From an uncultured Oceanospirillaceae bacterium (GTDB lineage: Bacteria > Pseudomonadota > Gammaproteobacteria > Pseudomonadales > Balneatricaceae), in NCBI GenBank assembly GCA_946221045.1, contig CAMIIY010000061.1, forward strand, positions 1 through 8,890: 8,890 bases of DNA, given 5' to 3'. Position 1 is the stretch's first letter. The number at the start of each line of letters is the position of its first letter. This document shows positions 1-6,322 of this stretch, one piece after another. The position numbers and the translations under genes were made by a program. The notes under the pieces are model-generated. The model saw nothing but the letters and a program-made list of their open reading frames with translations, did not search any database and was not told where the DNA came from.

Positions 1-266
1 AGGGTGAAGGGTGTATTGTTCGGCGCAACCAGTTCAAAGGCCCGTGTCATTTCGATCTTGTTATGCCCAAGCAGGTAACTGGGCAAGCTGGGAAAGATCC
101 GGGCTTTAAGGCCAAACACCAGTGAATTGATCAGCCAGTAAGGAGGATAAAGTACCCAGTCGGCCATGGTAATTGACTGCTGGTGCAGCAAGGTTGATTC
201 AGGTTTTAAAACAGTATGGGGCGGGAAGTGCAACGTTCGAAGCGGATCAAACGAAACTAGATTCAT
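1..266 (-). CDS. N-terminal part of a probable ATP-grasp-like protein (runs off the left edge)
   Basis: The minus strand is open from an ATG at 266 to the left edge, giving 88 residues of an unfinished protein. The start reads MNLVSFDPLRTL, followed by a VLKPES stretch, ADWVLYPPYW near residue 35, and an IFPS...SYLLGHNKIEMTRA segment at about residues 57-76. This pattern (SFDP, LKPE, a tyrosine/tryptophan-rich block, LGH-KIEMTRA) resembles from memory the N terminus of RimK/ATP-grasp-like proteins of gammaproteobacteria. The ATP-binding core itself lies outside the window, so the family call is tentative. The ATG at 266 is preferred over the internal ATG at 167 because the conserved-looking SFDP motif lies upstream of 167 and a well-formed promoter sits just upstream of 266. 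No Shine-Dalgarno sequence is evident in the short leader. The gene points away from the rest of the window and is divergent from the small membrane protein gene at 456. Confidence 0.6.
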   Translation of the reverse strand, partial: MNLVSFDPLRTLHFPPHTVLKPESTLLHQQSITMADWVLYPPYWLINSLVFGLKARIFPSLPSYLLGHNKIEMTRAFELVAPNNTPFT

Positions 267-296
267 ACAGATTTATCGGGTGGATAAGGATGGGCA

Positions 297-325
297 AATA
301 TAGGGTTTTGCGGGGTTTTTGGCAA
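297..325 (-). promoter_or_regulatory. Sigma-70-type promoter for the left-edge gene
   Basis: Reading the minus strand, TTGCCA (325-320) is followed by a 17-nt spacer and TATATT (302-297). Each box matches the sigma-70 consensus at five of six positions and the spacing is ideal. Transcription would start near 290, about 24 nt before the ATG at 266. The leader is short and shows no obvious ribosome binding site. This is a sequence match only. Confidence 0.6.
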
Positions 326-455
326 TTGGAATATGATGAGAGCCTTAGAAAAATAGTCTTAAATTTTGTGCGTGCAGACGAATATGTCCGTTCGAATTGA
401 AACAATGGAACATGTAGACTGCTGAGATCATTAAAACCGCAAAAGGAAGGAACGA

Positions 456-767
456 ATGGAATCATTGGAGATTAAAAAACTCAGTGCTGGCAGTGTTTAT
501 AAACTGATCTTTATCGGCTCGTTGCTGGGTATGGTGCTGATTACATTTTTTTTCGGGGTGCTGGGGGTAATGGGACTGGAAACAGTGAGCTGGAATGAAC
601 AGCCGGTAACCGGTTTTAAAGCGCTTCTGGTTGCACCTATGATTGGGGTGATGATGTCTGCATTGTTTACGGCTCTTTTTGGTTCTGTCACGGTGCTGGG
701 TTTATGGCTGTATGCTTTTTACCGGCCAATAACGTTGCATATTATTGCGAAACAAAACGCGTCATAA
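456..767 (+). CDS. Small inner-membrane protein of unknown function, 103 aa
   Basis: I do not recognise a named family. The protein has a short polar N terminus (MESLEIKKLSAGS), a first hydrophobic segment at about residues 15-41 rich in Ile, Leu, Phe and Gly, a short polar loop containing SWNEQPVTG, and a second long hydrophobic segment at about residues 56-88. It ends in a short basic/polar tail. The likely topology is therefore two transmembrane helices with both ends on the same side; by the positive-inside rule (lysines near both ends) that side is cytoplasmic. A strong ribosome binding site, AAGGAAGG at 443-450, lies five nt before the ATG, so the gene is probably real and well translated. 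It is transcribed alone and converges with rpsA, sharing the hairpin terminator at 784-818. I found no convincing promoter between 330 and 455. Function cannot be inferred from its neighbours. Confidence 0.75.
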   Translation: MESLEIKKLSAGSVYKLIFIGSLLGMVLITFFFGVLGVMGLETVSWNEQPVTGFKALLVAPMIGVMMSALFTALFGSVTVLGLWLYAFYRPITLHIIAKQNAS

Positions 768-783
768 GCATTGACGGTACAAT

Positions 784-818
784 AAAAAACCGCAGCCGTT
801 ACCAGCTGCGGTTTTTTT
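784..818. terminator. Bidirectional intrinsic terminator between the small membrane protein gene and rpsA
   Basis: A stem of CCGCAGC (790-796) and GCTGCGG (805-811) encloses an 8-nt loop. It is flanked by six A on the left (784-789) and seven T on the right (812-818). Read on either strand the hairpin is followed by a T tract, so it can end both the plus-strand gene (stop at 767) and rpsA (stop at 855). Confidence 0.9.
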
Positions 819-854
819 AATTCAGCGGGCTGCAAAGCGGCCCGTGAAAAGATC

Positions 855-2534
855 TTACTTCTGGTTGTCCAGCTGCTGCTTGATCAGGTCACCGATGGTA
901 GTCGGGCCGGATACTTCAACTTCAGTGTTACGAACAGAAGCGATAGCTGCCTGCTCTTCCGCCTGCTCTTTAGCACGGATAGACAGAGCGATACCGCGGT
1001 TGCGACGATCAACATTGGTGATCTTCGCTTCTACGTCGTCACCAACGCTCAGCACGGTAGCTGCATCTTCAACGCGATCTACAGAGATCTCGGAGACTTT
1101 CAGGTAGCCTTCGATACCTTCAGCCAGCTCAACAGTAGCGCCTTTAGCGTCAACGGCAGTGACTTTACCGTTTACGATGGTGCCTTTGTCGTTGCTTGCT
1201 ACGAACTCAGCAAACGGGTCGCTTTCCAGCTGTTTGATGCCCAGAGAGATACGCTCTTTCTCTGCATCGATAGACAGGATAACGGCTTCAACTTCTTCGC
1301 CTTTCTTGAACTGACGCAGGGCAGCTTCAGCATCGGCTTCCCAGGTGATGTCGGACATGTGAACCAGACCGTCCAGATCATCCTGCAGACCAACGAAGAT
1401 ACCGAAATCGGTGATGGTCTTGATAGTGCCGGTAACTTTGTCGCCAGCAGCAAAAGATTCAGCGAAAGAGGTCCATGGGTTAGCAGTGCACTGCTTGATA
1501 CCCAGGGAGATACGACGACGCTCTTCATCTACGTCCAGAATCATCACTTCAACTTCATCACCAATCTGAACAACTTTAGATGGGTGGATGTTTTTGTTAG
1601 TCCAGGACATTTCAGAAACGTGTACCAGACCTTCAACACCGTCTTCGATAGAAGCGAAGCAGCCGTAGTCAGTCAGGTTGGTTACACGTGCGTTGCACTT
1701 GGCACCGGCAGGGTAACGGTCTTTGATCAGCGCCCATGGATCCTGGTGCAGCTGTTTCAGACCCAGAGAAATACGACCGGATTCTTTGTCGAACTTGATG
1801 ATCTTAACAGTGATCTCGTCGCCAGGATTCAGCATCTCGGATGGGTGAGAAATACGCTTCCAGGCCATGTCGGTGATGTGCAGCAGACCGTCAACACCAC
1901 CCAGATCGATGAAGGCACCGTAGTTAGTCAGGTTCTTAACGAAACCTTTAACTTCCTGACCTTCTTCCAGCGCAGCCAGCAGCTCGTCACGCTGTGCAGA
2001 GTTAGCTTCCTGCAGAACGGCACGACGGGATACAACAATGTTGTTGCGCTTAGGATCCAGTTTGATCAGTTTGAATTCCAGCTCTTTGCCTTCCAGGTGA
2101 TCAACGTCGCGTACCGGACGCACGTCAACCAGAGAACCTGGCAGGAAGCCCTGGATGTTGTTGATGCTGACAGTGAAACCGCCTTTAACTTTACCGCTGA
2201 TGTAACCTTTAACGGTTTCTTCGGCATCAAATTTGGACTGCAGAACTTCCCACGCTTCAGCACGCTTGGCTTTTTCACGGGACAGACGGGTTTCACCGAA
2301 ACCGTCTTCAACCGCTTCCAGAGCAACTTTAACGTCGTCACCGATTTTGATTTCCAGCTCATTGGCATCGTTCAGGAACTGTGAACGTGGAATGATGGCT
2401 TCGGATTTCAGGCCGGCGTGAACGGTAACCCAGTCGCTGTCGATATCAACAACTTCGCCCACAACCAGTTTGCCTGGAGTCATGTCCAGAGACTGAAGGG
2501 ATTCTTCAAACAGATCTGCAAAGCTTTCGCTCAT
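855..2534 (-). CDS. rpsA: 30S ribosomal protein S1
   Basis: S1 is the large mRNA-binding protein of the 30S subunit and helps load mRNAs with weak or structured ribosome binding sites. The 559-residue product is full length for gammaproteobacterial S1 (E. coli has 557). Six S1 (OB-fold) repeats can be placed at about 21-87, 105-171, 192-260, 277-347, 364-434 and 451-520. Repeats 3-5 carry the classic signatures, for example [37 protein letters not shown] and [19 protein letters not shown], each closing with RISLG-KQ. Repeats 1 and 2, which dock on the ribosome, are more divergent, as in the family. The C-terminal tail ends [15 protein letters not shown]. The ATG at 2534 is preceded by AGGA with a 7-nt gap. 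Codon choice is strongly biased, as expected for a highly expressed gene. It has its own promoter, leader and terminator; cmk and ihfB, its usual neighbours in this class, are not adjacent. Confidence 0.98.
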   Translation of the reverse strand: MSESFADLFEESLQSLDMTPGKLVVGEVVDIDSDWVTVHAGLKSEAIIPRSQFLNDANELEIKIGDDVKVALEAVEDGFGETRLSREKAKRAEAWEVLQSKFDAEETVKGYISGKVKGGFTVSINNIQGFLPGSLVDVRPVRDVDHLEGKELEFKLIKLDPKRNNIVVSRRAVLQEANSAQRDELLAALEEGQEVKGFVKNLTNYGAFIDLGGVDGLLHITDMAWKRISHPSEMLNPGDEITVKIIKFDKESGRISLGLKQLHQDPWALIKDRYPAGAKCNARVTNLTDYGCFASIEDGVEGLVHVSEMSWTNKNIHPSKVVQIGDEVEVMILDVDEERRRISLGIKQCTANPWTSFAESFAAGDKVTGTIKTITDFGIFVGLQDDLDGLVHMSDITWEADAEAALRQFKKGEEVEAVILSIDAEKERISLGIKQLESDPFAEFVASNDKGTIVNGKVTAVDAKGATVELAEGIEGYLKVSEISVDRVEDAATVLSVGDDVEAKITNVDRRNRGIALSIRAKEQAEEQAAIASVRNTEVEVSGPTTIGDLIKQQLDNQK

Positions 2535-2577
2535 GAATAAGTCCTATATAAAGGCTACGAAAATCGCAGCACTTCTG

Positions 2578-2646
2578 CCTGCAATAACCGGCTTGCAGGG
2601 TTAGTTGTTTTTCCTGCCTGGGGGCCAAAGGCCGGAGTCACCCCAG
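2578..2646 (-). promoter_or_regulatory. Structured rpsA mRNA leader with two hairpins
   Basis: Between the predicted transcription start (about 2660) and the rpsA ATG, the minus strand can fold two hairpins. The 5' one (2646-2618) has an outer CTGGGG/CCCCAG stem enclosing a small GCC-TTT-GGC stem-loop. The 3' one (2599-2578) is a perfect 7-bp CCTGCAA/TTGCAGG stem with an 8-nt loop, about 43 nt before the ATG. The CCTGC at 2599-2595 could instead pair with an upstream GCAGG at 2617-2613, which would break the 3' hairpin. In E. coli the rpsA leader folds into hairpins and is the target of S1 autoregulation, so a similar role here is plausible but inferred. There is no T tract after either hairpin, so these are not attenuator terminators. 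Confidence 0.5.
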
Positions 2647-2668
2647 ACTGGATAGAAAATGAGCGCGC

Positions 2669-2697
2669 ATTATACAGAATTTCACTACAGAAAACAG
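2669..2697 (-). promoter_or_regulatory. rpsA promoter with consensus -10 box and GC-rich discriminator
   Basis: On the minus strand a perfect TATAAT (2674-2669) is followed directly by GCGCGC. A weak -35 candidate, CTGTTT (2697-2692), sits 17 nt upstream. The expected start is near 2660, which gives a leader of about 125 nt. A GC-rich discriminator after TATAAT is typical of promoters for rRNA and ribosomal proteins that are shut down by ppGpp/DksA. That control is inferred from the family, not shown here. Confidence 0.65.
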
Positions 2698-2734
2698 CGT
2701 TATTCAGTCAGACGATAGAAATTTAACCGGTTTT

Positions 2735-3514
2735 TCAGCCGGGCTGACGAAAGTTGGTCAGACTGAGTTCAAGCTGGCGCTGGCAGGGTTGCAGCACGGT
2801 ATTCAGGTCCTGCTGCAGCTGGGGTTTGAGTGGCGGGGCATTTTCCGTATCGCCCATAAAGGCAGCGATTTGCCGGGTCTCTTCGCTGGAGTTGGCGGCT
2901 ATCTGAATACCATCGCCGACACAGAAGGCATAGACCGCCAGTTCCTGTGCCACAAACTGCTCACGTTCGGCATCGTTGAAGATGATTGAGCGATTGCGAA
3001 TAACGTCATGGTATTTTTGTTTGACAGACGCAGCCATCGCCTGTTGTTCCAGCGTGTTAAAACGGCGTGCATCGTTGCTGTTTTGCAGCAGGTTGATCAT
3101 TTGCTGCTCAACAGCAGCCAGTTGTTGCGTGATACTGGACGGTGCGAAATGCTCATTTAGACGACGGTATTCACGCAGGTCAGTCACCTGGGCTTTGAGA
3201 TCATCAATTTCGGACTGCAGCAGTTTTTTATCTTCGATCAGGCGTTCATTGTCCCGGATAAGCCCGCGGATTACCCGCTGTGCCGGTGTCAGTTTTTCTT
3301 CACCGAAGGTTGGCGGCAGTTGTTTTGCGCCCAGAAGACCTACGCTTTCTTCAAAGCGGCTGGTGGGTAACACCTTAAAACCAAATTCGGCAAACTGCTC
3401 TGTATTTTCCGCATGCTGCCCACTCAGCGTGTTATAGACAAAAAAGCCACCTACAAGCAGCAGTATCAGCACAAACGGCGTGAGAACAATGATCAGAACT
3501 GTACGCTTTGTCAA
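2735..3514 (-). CDS. Unrecognised membrane-anchored coiled-coil protein encoded downstream of prc
   Basis: I do not recognise this 259-residue protein. It has one N-terminal membrane helix at about residues 6-28 preceded by TKR, which suggests a cytoplasmic N terminus and a periplasmic body (no cleavage or lipid box is clear). A charged heptad-like stretch at about 80-118 (RLIEDKKLLQSEIDDLKAQV) predicts a coiled coil, followed by further Gln-rich helical segments around 127-165. Two cysteines, C198 (AFCVGDG) and C244 (LQPCQRQ), could form a disulfide in the periplasm. The start is a TTG at 3514: GAAGG at 3528-3524 lies nine nt upstream, the hydrophobic segment begins right after it, and there is no ATG near the N terminus. 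It begins 36 nt after the prc stop on the same strand with no terminator between, so co-transcription with prc is likely. That makes a scaffold or adaptor role near the protease possible but unproven. Confidence 0.75.
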   Translation of the reverse strand: MTKRTVLIIVLTPFVLILLLVGGFFVYNTLSGQHAENTEQFAEFGFKVLPTSRFEESVGLLGAKQLPPTFGEEKLTPAQRVIRGLIRDNERLIEDKKLLQSEIDDLKAQVTDLREYRRLNEHFAPSSITQQLAAVEQQMINLLQNSNDARRFNTLEQQAMAASVKQKYHDVIRNRSIIFNDAEREQFVAQELAVYAFCVGDGIQIAANSSEETRQIAAFMGDTENAPPLKPQLQQDLNTVLQPCQRQLELSLTNFRQPG

Positions 3515-3550
3515 ACCAGAGCACCTTCACTGGGCAACCGTATTGAAGAG

Positions 3551-5626
3551 TTAATCGGCACTCGCAGCTGAATACTTTAAGGTCAGATACATCAGGTCGA
3601 TCAGAATGCGTCCGCTTTCCGCCAGCATCGCCTCTGCTTCCGGATTGATCGGTTTGCCCTGTGCGTCCGTTTCGAGAGACTCTGTGGCTTCCGTCAGACT
3701 TTTAACCAGGGGCATCTGCTTAGCGGCGCGGCGGCGATTTTCGGCTTCCAGTTGCCAGCCTTCCATTTCATCGCGCTGTTGTTTGAGCGCTGACTCCTGC
3801 AGGGGTACCCGCGTGTCTTCGGCTTTTAACTCTTCCAGGTGGGCAATCTGTTCATGCATAAACTGGAAGTCAGGATTCTGGGCAGTTCGATCCTTGTAGC
3901 GTTGTTCCAGTTCGCTGATAAACGGGCTGATTTCGATGTAACTGCCATGGGGCGCGGACCGAACAGTGTCCCAGTCCAGTGCCTGTTCCAGTGCACTTTC
4001 ACCGATAATTGCCGGGTCATACAGGGTAGGGAAACTAATGTCCGGGTGTACTCCCCGGTTTTGTGTACTGTCGCCTGAAATTCGATAAAACTTGGCATTG
4101 GTCAGTTTAAGCTGGCCGTGATCCAGTGGCAGCAGCGTCTGCACGGTGCCCTTGCCAAAGGTCTGGCCGCCAAGAATGATACCGCGATTGTAGTCCTGAA
4201 TGGCACCGGCAAAAATTTCAGAAGCGGATGCTGAGAGTCTGTTTACCAGAACCGCCATGGGGCCATCATAGGCAAGCTTGGGATCATGATCGCCTAACAC
4301 TTCAATCCGGCCAGTGGAGTCTTTGACCTGAACGGTGGGGCCGCGATTGATAAACAGACCCACGGTTTCGTTAGCCTCACGCAGTGAACCACCGCCGTTA
4401 TTGCGCAGGTCAATAATCAGGCCGTCAATGTCTTCTGTTTTCAGTTCGTTAATTAACTTTTCAACATCGCGAGAGGTGCTTTTGTAGTTGGCATCCCCTT
4501 TCTGCAGGGCCGCAAAGTCAATATAGAATGCCGGGATTTCGATAACGCCAAGACGGAAATCCCGGTCAAAGTGGTTCAGTTCCAGAACCCGTTTCTGTGC
4601 GGACTGCTCTTCCAGCTTTACTTTGTTACGCACGATGCGTACAACGCGCACCGGTGCATTTTCACGCTCCGGAGTTTTTACCTGCAGCCGAACCACGGTG
4701 CCCTTGGGGCCGCGGATCAGGTCGACGACATCATCAAGACGCCAGCCCACAATGTCCTCAAATTCACCATTGTCACCCTGGCCGACACCCACAATCATGT
4801 CTGATGCTTTAAGCTGTCCCGTTTTATCGGCCGGGCCGGCAGGCACCAGGCGAACAATCTGGGTAAATTCGTTTTCACTTTTCAGAACCGCACCAATGCC
4901 CTCCAGAGAAAGGCTCATATTGATCTGGAAATTTTCGGAATTACGCGGAGAAAAGTACTGGGTATGTGGATCAAACTGCTCAGTAAAAGCGTTAGCGAAG
5001 GTTTGGAAAACGTCTTCAGATTTGATCTGTTCCGAGCGCTGTAATTGGTTTTTATAGCGTTTCAGTACCAGTTCGCGTGCTTCTTCGTCAGTTTTTCCGG
5101 CCAGTTTCAGATTCAGCAGTGCACTTTTAACCCGGCGCAACCAGAGCTGGTCCAGCTCGCTTTCTGATTGGGCCCAGGGGGCTTTATCGCGGTCGTTATT
5201 CAGGGTTTCAGCAACGGTAAAGTCAAAGCTTTTATCTGACTCCAACAGGTCGACAATCGCGTGCAGGCGGTCAGTCAGTCTGGTTTGGAAACGATTGTAG
5301 ATCAGGTAAGCACCACTGAGGTCGCCTGATTTAATCTGATCGTCAAAAGTGGTGCGATAGGGTGCGAACTCATCTATATCACTCTGGAGCAGATAGCTCT
5401 TGGCAGGATCAACGTCTTTCAGATACTGCTCAAAAATTCTGCCGGACAGGTCGTCATCCAGGCTGATACGGTTGTAATGACCCAGTTTAAGGGTATCGGC
5501 AATTTCAACCAGCGTTGAGCTATGAATAGGCTGTGCTTCAAGTTTTGCCTGTGCTGCTGAGAAGGGCAGCAGGCAAAGCGCAGACACAACCAAAGACCGA
5601 GACAGAACAGATGACAACATAGGCAT
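3551..5626 (-). CDS. prc: Tail-specific (carboxy-terminal processing) periplasmic protease Prc/Tsp
   Basis: Prc is a periplasmic S41-family serine protease that trims or degrades proteins from their C termini. In E. coli it processes FtsI and degrades MepS; in Pseudomonas it acts on envelope-stress regulators. The product from the ATG at 5626 is 691 residues, close to E. coli Prc (682). It begins with a signal peptide ending AAQA after residue 27, followed by the N-terminal helical domain, a PDZ domain at about 242-317 (GIGAVL...VRLVPAGPA), and the S41 core with GLIIDLRNNGGGS at about 402-414. The catalytic serine is S467 in SASASE and the lysine is K492 in FGKGTVQ; their 25-residue gap, and D478 eleven residues after the serine, match the E. 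coli S430/D441/K455 spacing. The C-terminal helical extension is present. The frame is open back to 5755, but that extension would bury the signal peptide and it starts upstream of the likely promoter, so 5626 is preferred. The ribosome binding site is weak. The gene is divergent from the FKBP lipoprotein gene. Confidence 0.95.
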   Translation of the reverse strand: MPMLSSVLSRSLVVSALCLLPFSAAQAKLEAQPIHSSTLVEIADTLKLGHYNRISLDDDLSGRIFEQYLKDVDPAKSYLLQSDIDEFAPYRTTFDDQIKSGDLSGAYLIYNRFQTRLTDRLHAIVDLLESDKSFDFTVAETLNNDRDKAPWAQSESELDQLWLRRVKSALLNLKLAGKTDEEARELVLKRYKNQLQRSEQIKSEDVFQTFANAFTEQFDPHTQYFSPRNSENFQINMSLSLEGIGAVLKSENEFTQIVRLVPAGPADKTGQLKASDMIVGVGQGDNGEFEDIVGWRLDDVVDLIRGPKGTVVRLQVKTPERENAPVRVVRIVRNKVKLEEQSAQKRVLELNHFDRDFRLGVIEIPAFYIDFAALQKGDANYKSTSRDVEKLINELKTEDIDGLIIDLRNNGGGSLREANETVGLFINRGPTVQVKDSTGRIEVLGDHDPKLAYDGPMAVLVNRLSASASEIFAGAIQDYNRGIILGGQTFGKGTVQTLLPLDHGQLKLTNAKFYRISGDSTQNRGVHPDISFPTLYDPAIIGESALEQALDWDTVRSAPHGSYIEISPFISELEQRYKDRTAQNPDFQFMHEQIAHLEELKAEDTRVPLQESALKQQRDEMEGWQLEAENRRRAAKQMPLVKSLTEATESLETDAQGKPINPEAEAMLAESGRILIDLMYLTLKYSAASAD

Positions 5627-5720
5627 AATAAACGACTGAGTTCCGGATAATTCTTGTTTAAGACAGAGGAAACCAGTCATCGGTTCCCGATGGCACCAGG
5701 CAGCAACACCGCTGATTCTG

Positions 5721-5749
5721 AGTGTAGACATGGGGTTGACTGATGTAAA
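5721..5749 (-). promoter_or_regulatory. Candidate sigma-70-type promoter for prc
   Basis: On the minus strand TTTACA (5749-5744) and TACACT (5726-5721) are separated by 17 nt. They match the consensus at five and four of six positions. Transcription would begin near 5714, about 88 nt before the prc ATG at 5626. The site lies in the 156-nt divergent region shared with the FKBP gene. No equally good plus-strand promoter is visible there. Confidence 0.45.
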
Positions 5750-5782
5750 CTGCAACCTCTTGAGTGAAAAAGGTTATTGAAA

Positions 5783-6307
5783 ATGTTTCAAACCGGAGTG
5801 AAACGCTTTGGCTGTCTGGCTGGATTGATGCTACTGGTGCTGACAGGCTGTGGTGAAAGCCAGGAAGAGCAGGCATTCCGCCAGCAATTAAAAGATAAGG
5901 CACTGAATGATGAAACGCGTCAGTTGGGTACAGCGTTTCTGGCTGAAAATGCGCAAAAAGCCGGTATCCAGATAACCCCCAGTGGCCTGCAGTACCGGAT
6001 TGAAACGCCGGGAGAAGGGCCGCGCCCACGGATTACAGACAGGGTGACTGTGCACTATGAAGGCCAGCGTATTGACGGTGTTGTGTTTGACAGCTCCTAT
6101 CAGCGGGGTGAACCGTCAGTGTTTCCGCTGAACCGGGTGATTCGCGGTTGGACAGAAGGGGTGGGCCTGATGAATAAAGGGGCCGTCTGGACCTTCTATA
6201 TACCGCCTGAACTGGCGTATGGTGCGACCAGCCCATCCGATGATATCCCTGCTAATTCCACGCTGATCTTCAAAGTGGAGCTGCTTGATTTTGAACCGGC
6301 AAACTGA
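5783..6307 (+). CDS. FKBP-type peptidyl-prolyl cis-trans isomerase lipoprotein (Mip/FkpA-like)
   Basis: This enzyme would speed cis-trans isomerisation of prolyl bonds in envelope proteins. The 174-residue product starts with a lipoprotein signal peptide: K7-R8, a hydrophobic core and the lipobox LTGC with the lipidated cysteine at 23. Residue 24 is Gly rather than Asp, so export to the outer membrane is expected. A short helical linker (about 26-60) is followed by TPSGLQYRI and an FKBP domain at about 69-173. Its active-site residues match those of FKBP12: Y92, F102-D103, V119-I120, W123, Y146 and F163. The N-terminal helical part is shorter than in dimeric Mip or FkpA, so dimerisation is uncertain. 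The ATG at 5783 has AAGG nine nt upstream; the in-frame TTG at 5777 is too close to that site. The M18 aminopeptidase gene starts 15 nt after the stop, so the two probably form an operon, divergent from prc. Confidence 0.93.
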   Translation: MFQTGVKRFGCLAGLMLLVLTGCGESQEEQAFRQQLKDKALNDETRQLGTAFLAENAQKAGIQITPSGLQYRIETPGEGPRPRITDRVTVHYEGQRIDGVVFDSSYQRGEPSVFPLNRVIRGWTEGVGLMNKGAVWTFYIPPELAYGATSPSDDIPANSTLIFKVELLDFEPAN

Positions 6308-6322
6308 TGATGAGTAGTCTGA

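Noticed and set aside
173..400. A 75-codon open frame on the plus strand near the left edge
   Set aside because: It overlaps the start and promoter of the minus-strand left-edge gene, has no ribosome binding site at its ATG, and uses many rare codons (AGA, AGG, ATA). A decayed gene remnant cannot be excluded.
247..465. A 72-codon open frame on the minus strand
   Set aside because: It runs across the start of the small membrane protein gene and the promoter at 297-325. Its composition (Ser/Phe/Pro-rich) shows no domain pattern.
1359..2384. A 341-codon open frame on the plus strand, antisense to rpsA
   Set aside because: It lies wholly inside rpsA on the other strand and its protein is low-complexity (repeated [13 protein letters not shown], FN/TN-rich stretches). 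It is explained by the strong codon bias of rpsA, which removes stop codons in the antisense frame.
2721..2745. Inverted repeat around the stop codon of the prc-linked gene as a terminator
   Set aside because: The short CAGCC/GGCTG and AACCGGTT palindromes have no usable loop or following T tract on the minus strand, so read-through towards rpsA cannot be excluded but termination is not supported.
5736..5764. TTGACT on the plus strand as a -35 box for the FKBP gene
   Set aside because: No acceptable -10 box occurs 16-18 nt downstream (TCTTGA, CTTGAG, TTGAGT). The FKBP promoter therefore stays unassigned.
5658..6029. A 123-codon open frame on the minus strand
   Set aside because: It is antisense to the N-terminal half of the FKBP lipoprotein and overlaps the prc upstream region. 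It shows no recognisable motifs.
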